Source: Poa pratensis (Eukaryota > Streptophyta > Magnoliopsida > Poales > Poaceae). Taken from it: a stretch of 64,000 nucleotides of DNA. Below, piece by piece: positions 57,908-64,000 of this stretch. The position numbers and the translations under genes are program-made. Where the stretch lies: the NCBI GenBank assembly GCA_947311845.1, contig CAMZMU010000080.1, positions 44,380,359 through 44,444,358 on the forward strand. Reading direction: 5' to 3'. Numbering within the stretch: the stretch's first letter is position 1; every line of letters begins with the position of its first letter. Below the pieces are notes generated by a model, which saw only the letters and a list, made by a program, of their open reading frames with translations, was not told the origin of the DNA and searched no databases.

Positions 57908-58042
57908 TTTTTTTTAAAAGCTATTAGGTGCGCGAGTGGAGAGCGGCGCCCCCAATAGCCCGCAGCGTGTCCCGACGACCCCAATAGCGTCTGTCCGACG
58001 TGGCTACCTAGCATGTTTTGGGCGCCGCGAGTGGAGATCCTC

Positions 58043-58485
58043 TTAGTTCGTCTAAAAGTTTGTTACATATACTACCCGACATTCCGGAAACTAACAAGCT
58101 GCTCCTAAGAATCTACGCAGAAATTACTCTCTAGGTTTTCGGATCGCTCATGGCCTGCTTGTTCCGAGGGGGTCGGTACAGGAGCCGCCGTAGGATGAAA
58201 GAAGACACCCACCAGGAGCCAGCCGGCTATCCGGCAAGCTGCACCCTTCCACCTAAGAAAGGAAGGATATGGCGTTCCGACTCGAGGATTCCCGGGGGAT
58301 AGGGCCGCCAGGCGATACAAGAGCGTGCGTGCGCGAACAACATCGGCGGAGGAGACACGTGTATTAGAAGTGAGAGTTTGGACGGATTCTACCTACATTT
58401 ATAAATGAACATTATACTGCACGTGGAATCAAAATCAAATAAAAAGTATAATCAAAAGCCAAAAGCCGTGTTCGACATTGCCGAG
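58043..58485. other. Spacer between transposons, no gene seen
   Basis: Short frames only; no terminal repeats recognised. Confidence 0.4.
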
Positions 58486-59562
58486 TGTCGGGGGGTTGCC
58501 CCCGGGTAGGGCAAAGATGTGGTGTTAAGTGTTGCAAAGGGCTAGCCGGATCAACATCTAGCCGGGTCAACATCTAGCCGAGTCGGTTAGCACTTGATCA
58601 AGCTAAAGTGCGAAAAGACGCCAAAGAGGATCCGGTAAAGTCTAACCGAATCAGAGGAAGGAAACCGGTTAAGTTAGCCGGGTTGGTCAGGAAGGACCCG
58701 GATAAGGTAATCCGGATATTGCACAAAGGCCAAGTAATGTCAGAAAGGTTCACGGGTTCTGCAGGTCTCCTGCCAGAAGTTGAGAAGACAGCCGGGTCAA
58801 GTCACAGGTTTTCCGGGTCGCAAGGCCCTAGGCGCTGACTTGGCCAATTCGGGAAAGAGGATATGACCAGGGCCCGGGGGGCTACGCCTGCCATTGCCCA
58901 AAGTGGCAAGATAGGCCTGCTAGGGACTTGACGGCCAGGTCAGGTCACGGGATTCCTGGGAGCACAGCAACCTAGGAGCTGACTCGGCCAATTCGGGAAA
59001 GGGGCAGTGGCTAGGCTACTGTGGTCTACACTGCCTTAAGCTCAAAGAGGAAAGATAAGCCTGTGGTGGACAGAGGATGAGCTGGGCTGAGTGACAGGGG
59101 CCAGTATTTGTCCTGTTTTCCTTGTCCATGCCATTGTCCTCTGCGGCGAGGGGCAAAAGGGTAATTCGGTTACTGTATATATGCACCACCACCTTCCCCT
59201 GTGAGGAGGATCGACCATTGTAAGCATCATTTCCCCCCCAAGCTTCATCTTCTACCTGGAGCTCTCTCCATTGTTCACTATACAGCTCAGGGAGCACTCT
59301 GTACTTGTAAACACTTGAGATATAAGAGAGTAGGCTAGAGCTGCAGTAGGGGTGTTACCTCCACAAGAGGGCCCCGAAGCAGGGTACATCGTGGTGTTCT
59401 TTGCTGTTCTTGGTTTGCTCTGTTCTTGTTGGTTCTTGCGACTTCTTGCTTCTTCTTCATGCGTGCTACGTGAGCGCGCAAACCCTCCCCGGTTCCCCCA
59501 ACGCCCAAGCGAGCCCACACTTAAGCCATCCCCATGGCATCTGCCGTGACACCACCACGACA
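58486..59562 (+). repeat. 5' LTR of the Tat-like element (1,077 bp)
   Basis: TGTCGG...CGACA; a TATA box (CTGTATATATGCACC) at about 59174-59188 and several GGCCAATTCGGGAAAG repeats inside. Confidence 0.9.
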
Positions 59563-59563
59563 G

Positions 59564-59581
59564 TTGGCGCCCACCGTGGGG
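59564..59581 (+). promoter_or_regulatory. Primer-binding site of the Tat-like element
   Basis: TTGGCGCCCACCGTGGGG, one base after the 5' LTR; the form commonly found in grass Gypsy elements. Confidence 0.8.
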
Positions 59582-59589
59582 CTGGGGTT

Positions 59590-60432
59590 TCCATCCGGAC
59601 GGGCACCGTCGCTGGCTCCGGCGAGCGGGTCCTCTCTGGGCTCAAGATCGGCGAGTTCAACTTCATCAGCGACAACGCGGGGTGCTTCACCGACAAGCCC
59701 TTCCCCGCTGACGGTTTCCTCATGACGCTCGGCAGCTTCGTCACCTACGTCGCCACCGAGCCTGTCCGCGAGTACCCGGCGCAAGTGCTCGTGGCTGCGG
59801 ATCCTCCCTCTTTCCGTGCAGCTCTCGGACGGCGTAGCGCTCGCCCCGGGAGTAGCGTGGAGGTGATGATGACCGGGCCAAGTGCAGCAGCTGGCAAAGG
59901 AGATACCAGCAAAAGCATGCCCGAGGAGCTGGCCACGCCAGTTGATCCGGTTGGCAAGCCGACTCGGACAGCTAAGTTCCCAAAGGAGAGACCAGATCCT
60001 GTTGGCCCGCTTGGCATGTCAAGTAGGGAGGCTCCTTTAGAAGATGTCTTGGAGAAATTAGCTCGGCCAGTGGCACCTGGGGCAGATGTAGAACTCACTG
60101 TAGCTCAGCTAGAGGCAGAGCGCCTGAGGTTGCAAAAAGAAGCCCGGTTAGTGGTGGAGTCTAGGCAAGCCTTTGATAGGGATATGAGAGAGTACAATGC
60201 GGCTAATGGAATCACAGATGGTTTTACTCCTGTAGTGCATCGCTCACGCAAGAAAGCCGAGTTGCGTAACAGGGGTAAGGACCTCAATGACGAGTTAGCC
60301 AGAGCTTCAATGCGGCTAATGACAATGCCGGGTATAGTACTATTTGATCATGTTAAAATAAAAGCAAGATTCGGAAAAATTTACCTCAAACACCCGGTTA
60401 GCTTCAGTGACCGAGGTCTGTACAGAGTGTAA
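59590..60432 (+). CDS. gag N-terminal fragment of the Tat-like element
   Basis: The frame, open from inside the LTR, carries GEFNFISDNAGCFTDKPF and GSFVTYVATEPVREYPA, then a Pro/Glu-rich stretch and helical ELTVAQLEAERLRLQKEARL, GITDGFTPVVHRSRKKAELR. No zinc knuckle, protease or reverse transcriptase follows. The last about 30 residues (after MPGIVLFDHV) run into sequence shared with the end of the antisense gene, so the junction near 60350-60480 marks the deletion of pol. No good ATG defines the start. Confidence 0.6.
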   Translation, partial: SIRTGTVAGSGERVLSGLKIGEFNFISDNAGCFTDKPFPADGFLMTLGSFVTYVATEPVREYPAQVLVAADPPSFRAALGRRSARPGSSVEVMMTGPSAAAGKGDTSKSMPEELATPVDPVGKPTRTAKFPKERPDPVGPLGMSSREAPLEDVLEKLARPVAPGADVELTVAQLEAERLRLQKEARLVVESRQAFDRDMREYNAANGITDGFTPVVHRSRKKAELRNRGKDLNDELARASMRLMTMPGIVLFDHVKIKARFGKIYLKHPVSFSDRGLYRV

Positions 60433-62538
60433 TGATTGAAACATCCGACTAGGCCCAGCCGGATGTGGCGCTGAAGTAGAAAAATCCTTGGCGAGGTCAG
60501 CATCATTCCAAGCTTCAATGAATTGCTTGGCGGACTCGAGCTTATCGCTGCTCGGGGGCGGGGATTCGACAAGGACTGGCCGAATCGAATCGCTGATGGA
60601 GCGGCAGAAACCTTCTTGCTAGCAACCACCTGCTTATCCGAGGTGGTTGGAGTTGTGCCAGAGGTACCTTGAGTCGGCTTGGGTTGCGGTGACGCACCCG
60701 GAGTCTGCTTCGGATGTGGCTCCTTGTGCTGCTTCTCGGAAACTTGCTGTTGCTGTTGCTGCTTCTGTTTTTTCTTCTTCTGCTGCTCTTGATTCAGCAG
60801 GGTTTGCGCTGCGGGAGTAGGGCGAGGATCCGGCTTAGGCAAGGGCGTAGCCGATGTCTTGGCCTTTTCCTTCTCCAGCTCCTTGAGAGGGCGTGGCCAA
60901 CTTGAATCTCGGATTGGAGCCGAGGTTTCCTCACTCTCCAAGTCAATAACCGGCTCTGAAATGGGAGTCGGCTGAGGAGTATTGGTAGTTGTGACACGCA
61001 TTGGTGAGGTGGCAGTTCGGTCAGGAGACTGGGTTTCCATGGCCGTATCCAGTGGAGGAATGGGAGAAGAAATGGAGGAATGAGTCTGCGCGGTGATGAG
61101 GACATCACTGCATAAAGCAAAGCAGACAGTTAACTCGGATATATATGACTCGGTTAACAGAGGAAGAAAGCAAATAAAGTTAAGTCAGTATTACCCCTTG
61201 GTGGTAGGCATCGGCTTGACGCGATTCGGCTTGTCGCCGGACTTCTTTCTTCTTTTTGTCTGTGGGGCATCTGTTTCGGGCGCCTCAGCGCGTTTCCGAG
61301 AGGTCTCTTCAGTATCTTGTTTGGCTGGAACACAAGGAGGTGGTTTCCATGAAATCGGAATAGCGTCGATGGGTTCTAAGAGGCAGCAATCTTCATCTTC
61401 CTCGTCGGAAATATGGTGAATGTTTGATTGCTTACCCTTGCGGACTGGCTTGGCACGGGGAATTGGCAAATAGTCATCCGTATCCGGATCCTCTTCGCCC
61501 TCGCGCGGCGGGCTAAGATCCGGTGTCCATGCCTTGGTGGAGAGATCTCCGTCTTCAGTAAGTTGACGATCAAACAGCTGCAAAAAAGATAATGCGAATC
61601 CGGATCAGGCCGGGGTTATTCAGATGAAGTAAGATTGGATTCGGAGAGTGGTGAGCTAACCTGTGGAGGAAGTTTTTCCCGGTAGAATGGCTTTACACCC
61701 CACCGCCATTTATCCGACATCTCATTGGCAGCAATGGCGTTTACCCGTCTGAAGACGGAAGCTTTGTCAAGCTCGTGCTTGCTGGTCCGGGTAGGGTCTA
61801 GTGCGCCACGCATGTGGCATATCTTGTGGTCACGCCTTTGAAGAGGGCTGACCCGGCGAGAGATGAAGGTCCGGAGGAGGTCGTCAGAGGTCATACCCTT
61901 CTTCAAAAAATCCTCCAGAGTGGTATGCACTGTCTGAAGTTCAGCAATTGTTTCAGCCGGATTGTAACCGAAGTTCAGTTCGGCTGTGGGCGGCTCCATC
62001 CTGAATTCGGGCAGGTTAAGAGCGTCGAGGCCTTCAGCGCTCTTTACGTAAAACCAGGTCTTTTGCCACTTCTTGACAGTATCTAGGCCTGTCACTCGGG
62101 GAAGGTGGACCATTGCCTCGGGGTGATGCTAACCGAACCGCAAGCAGTCAGTTGTTTCGGCTTGGTACCTGGAATGGTATGCTTGCGGAGGTGGAAGTAT
62201 TTGGCCCATATATCCACACTCGGCCAGAGGCCGAGATAGCCTTCGCAGAAGGAAGTGAAAGCTGATAAAGAGACGAAGGCGTTCGCCGGGAGGTGGTGAA
62301 GTTGTAGTCCGAAAAAGTCCAGAAAGGCCCGGAAGAAGTCACTGGCAGGCAATCCGAACCCGCGCTCGAAATGCGCTATGAATACCACGCGCTCACCGGG
62401 TTCGGGGGCCGGTGCGAGTTCTTTTCCGGGTCTGCGGCATATAACTTGCGGCGTTATACGCCGGGTGGCTCGTAGCCATTCCAAATCATTCCGGGTAACA
62501 TCAGATCCCTCCCATCTGCCGGGAGGAAGTTTGGCCAT
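60381..62538 (-). pseudogene. Antisense gene of the Tat-like element (putative gypsy-type transposon domain), spliced, frameshifted
   Basis: Minus strand. The first exon starts at ATG 62538 (MAKLPPGRWEGSDVTRND) and contains RVVFIAHFERGFGLPASDF, FGLQLHHLPANAFVSL and YLGLWPSVDIWAKYFHLR, the family known as putative gypsy type transposon (Transposase_28). Near 62113 one base is missing: the frame moves to AMVHLPRVTGLDTVKKWQKT and continues to about 61660 (KPFYREKLPPQ). A likely intron follows, then 61583-61191 (LFDRQLTEDGDLSTKAW, a Lys/Arg-rich KRRKKSGDKPNRVK nuclear-signal-like stretch), another intron (GG|GTAATAC at about 61190) and a Gln/Pro-rich exon 61110-60381 with a poly-Lys/poly-Gln run (KKKKQKQQQQQQ). 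The C-terminus is cut at the pol-deletion junction. Its role is unknown. Confidence 0.65.
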
Positions 62539-63581
62539 AACCGACTCAGTTCTGCAGTAAAAAGGCAGATAACCGGATTAGGAGATTCGGAATCCATGAC
62601 ACCAAAGAAGAGTCGGATAACATTGAAACCGAATCAGATCTAAGGTAACTCGGCTAATCTTATCCCGGGTAGGGTTAACCGGGTCCAGTGGGGAAGGTGA
62701 TGCGGTTGGAAATCGCAAACATCTTTCCGCGGGTTTCTAGGGTTTGGAAGATCTACAGCGGTGGTAAAAAAGAAAGAAAATTACGGGTAAAAACATGGTT
62801 GAACTGCTCCTACGGTGACAAGTCTTTCTAGGCTAGTCTGATGTAAAACTTGGAGAGAAAGTATACGGAGTATGCTATGGCATGAACATGGCTTAGATAC
62901 GCATCAATCTAGCAAGAACAGGCATGTGTATTTCAAGAGTATGAACTTGTCACGGTGGCTATGGCGAGAGGAGGAAGAACTTACAGTGCTGGTTCCTCGA
63001 AGGAGGAGTTCGACGGAGAAATGGCGGAGATGGGCGCGAGGCGCGGCTCCGGCGGTCTTGCTCTGGTGCGCTGTGCGTCCCCGGCGCGGCGAGTTTGGAG
63101 GTCGAGATTGCGGCGGCGACGGCGGAGCGGATGAGTAAGGGAATGAGGCGAAGAAGAAGGGGAGGTTCCTTCGCCCACATTTATAGCCTCCAGCGGTAAC
63201 TGCCCCCACTGCTGCGCGGTTTTCGGAGTATCGTGCATTAACCGCACCCTGGAATTCTGTGGCCTTCAGTATGGCCGTGTATTCCCAGCACACACGAGGC
63301 AATAGAATTCTAAGCGGTGGGGAGGATCCTATGTGCTGGTCAACGAGGAAACCGAGGAGACGCGGTCGTTTGGTCAAATGCACTCGAGTACCCGGAAAAT
63401 CCGGATAACGTGCTGTCAGTGACATGTCAGATCAGAGACCCGGATTATGGGGCTTTGCGCAGAGATTCACTGAAGTGTCCCAGAAAATCCTGAGACAAGA
63501 TTGTGTAGTAATGTGATTCGGTTAGTGATGTTTGTTTTTAACCTGCTACGGCTCTTCAGCCGAGGCTGTAGAACCGCACCA

Positions 63582-63595
63582 GCTTCGGGGACTAC
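63582..63595 (+). promoter_or_regulatory. Polypurine tract region of the Tat-like element
   Basis: GCTTCGGGGACTAC directly before the 3' LTR, the usual arrangement in this group. Confidence 0.7.
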
Positions 63596-64000
63596 TGTCG
63601 GGGGGTTGCCCCCGGGTAGGGCAAAGATGTGGTGTTAAGTGTTGCAAAGGGCTAGCCGGATCAACATCTAGCCGGGTCAACATCTAGCCGAGTCGGTTAG
63701 CACTTGATCAAGCTAAAGTGCGAAAAGACGCCAAAGAGGATCCGGTAAAGTCTAACCGAATCAGAGGAAGGAAACCGGTTAAGTTAGCCGGGTTGGTCAG
63801 GAAGGACCCGGATAAGGTAATCCGGATATTGCACAAAGGCCAAGTAATGTCAGAAAGGTTCACGGGTTCTGCAGGTCTCCTGCCAGAAGTTGAGAAGACA
63901 GCCGGGTCAAGTCACAGGTTTTCCGGGTCGCAAGGCCCTAGGCGCTGACTTGGCCAATTCGGGAAAGAGGATATGACCAGGGCCCGGGGGGCTACGCCTG
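63596..64000 (+). repeat. 3' LTR of the Tat-like element (first 405 bp, continues beyond window)
   Basis: Same as 58486-58890 over the visible part; I saw no difference by eye. Confidence 0.92.

Larger units (their letters stand above)
55702..58042 (+). mobile_element. Harbinger-like element (2,341 bp) with TTA duplication, containing Helitron C
   Basis: Left end GAGCATCTCCACTCGTGGCG (55702) pairs with right end CGCCGCGAGTGGAGATCCTC (to 58042), and TTA flanks both sides (55699-55701 and 58043-58045). A C run lies at about 55849-55862. Without Helitron C the element is 1,564 bp. It includes GC-rich coding-like sequence at 56100-57046 and no recognised transposase. Confidence 0.85.
58486..64000 (+). 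mobile_element. Non-autonomous Gypsy (Tat-like) retrotransposon with antisense gene, 3' LTR cut by window
   Basis: The LTR start TGTCGGGGGGTTGCCC is at 58486 and again at 63596; the two are identical over the overlapping 400 bp by eye. The 5' LTR ends ACCACGACA at 59562, followed by the primer-binding site TTGGCGCCCACCGTGGGG. The purine-rich GCTTCGGGGACTAC precedes the 3' LTR. The internal region has a sense gag N-terminal fragment (to about 60432), no pol, then a spliced antisense gene (62538-60381) resembling the extra antisense ORF of Tat-lineage Gypsy elements. The left flanking pentamer is CCGAG; the right one lies outside the window. Confidence 0.9.

Noticed and set aside
57190..57927. 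245-codon ORF in Helitron C
   Set aside because: Runs across the Helitron end and lacks any known domain; frames are open in several phases because of high GC.

Overview
The window looks like nuclear DNA of a grass, most likely a Triticeae species (wheat, Aegilops or barley group). Five spliced plant genes sit in a dense, nested set of transposable elements: Harbinger elements with TTA or TAA target duplications, Helitrons ending in CTAG with a CCCGT/ACGGG hairpin, an hAT element, Stowaway and other MITEs, plant LINEs with zf-RVT-type tails, and Gypsy-type LTR retrotransposons. Introns are GT-AG with one GC-AG exception, and the gene products are plant cell-wall and cytoskeleton proteins. All calls come from reading the sequence; no database search was run.

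Layout. 1-2360: Harbinger transposase remnant, then Helitron A and low-complexity sequence. 2364-3461 (-): intact xyloglucan endotransglucosylase/hydrolase (XTH-A). 4300-6339: LINE debris. 6340-8956: Harbinger element carrying only the ORF1 (Myb/SANT-like) gene. 9060-10335: diverged duplicated segments. 10446-13171 (+): secreted dienelactone-hydrolase-family gene, seven exons, with a one-base frameshift in exon 4. 13320-18322: LINE tail, a MITE, and an element with long inverted termini containing a decayed LINE. 20173-21214 (+): second intact XTH (XTH-B). 21979-24200: Harbinger element with a decayed transposase containing a 392-bp tandem duplication. 24415-29849 (-): augmin subunit 1 (AUG1), five exons, with a small non-autonomous LTR element in its 3.3-kb intron 3. 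31959-34988: hAT element holding Helitron B. 35205-40725 (-): very young gag-only LTR retrotransposon. 44484-52471 (+): villin, 22 coding exons, 958 aa. 53066-54476 and 55702-58042: two more Harbinger-like elements, the second holding Helitron C. 58486-64000: LTR retrotransposon with a sense gag fragment and an antisense gene, cut by the window edge.

The host genes are not an operon or cluster of one pathway. The two XTHs remodel xyloglucan in the wall, villin bundles and severs actin filaments, and augmin subunit 1 nucleates microtubules on microtubules, so several relate to cell growth and shape, but that is coincidence as far as the sequence shows. The most informative points are the nested transposon stratigraphy with readable target-site duplications, the GC-AG intron and 11-nt microexon in villin, the frameshift in the hydrolase gene, and the two structurally odd non-autonomous LTR elements. 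I found no evidence for a wholly new biological system.
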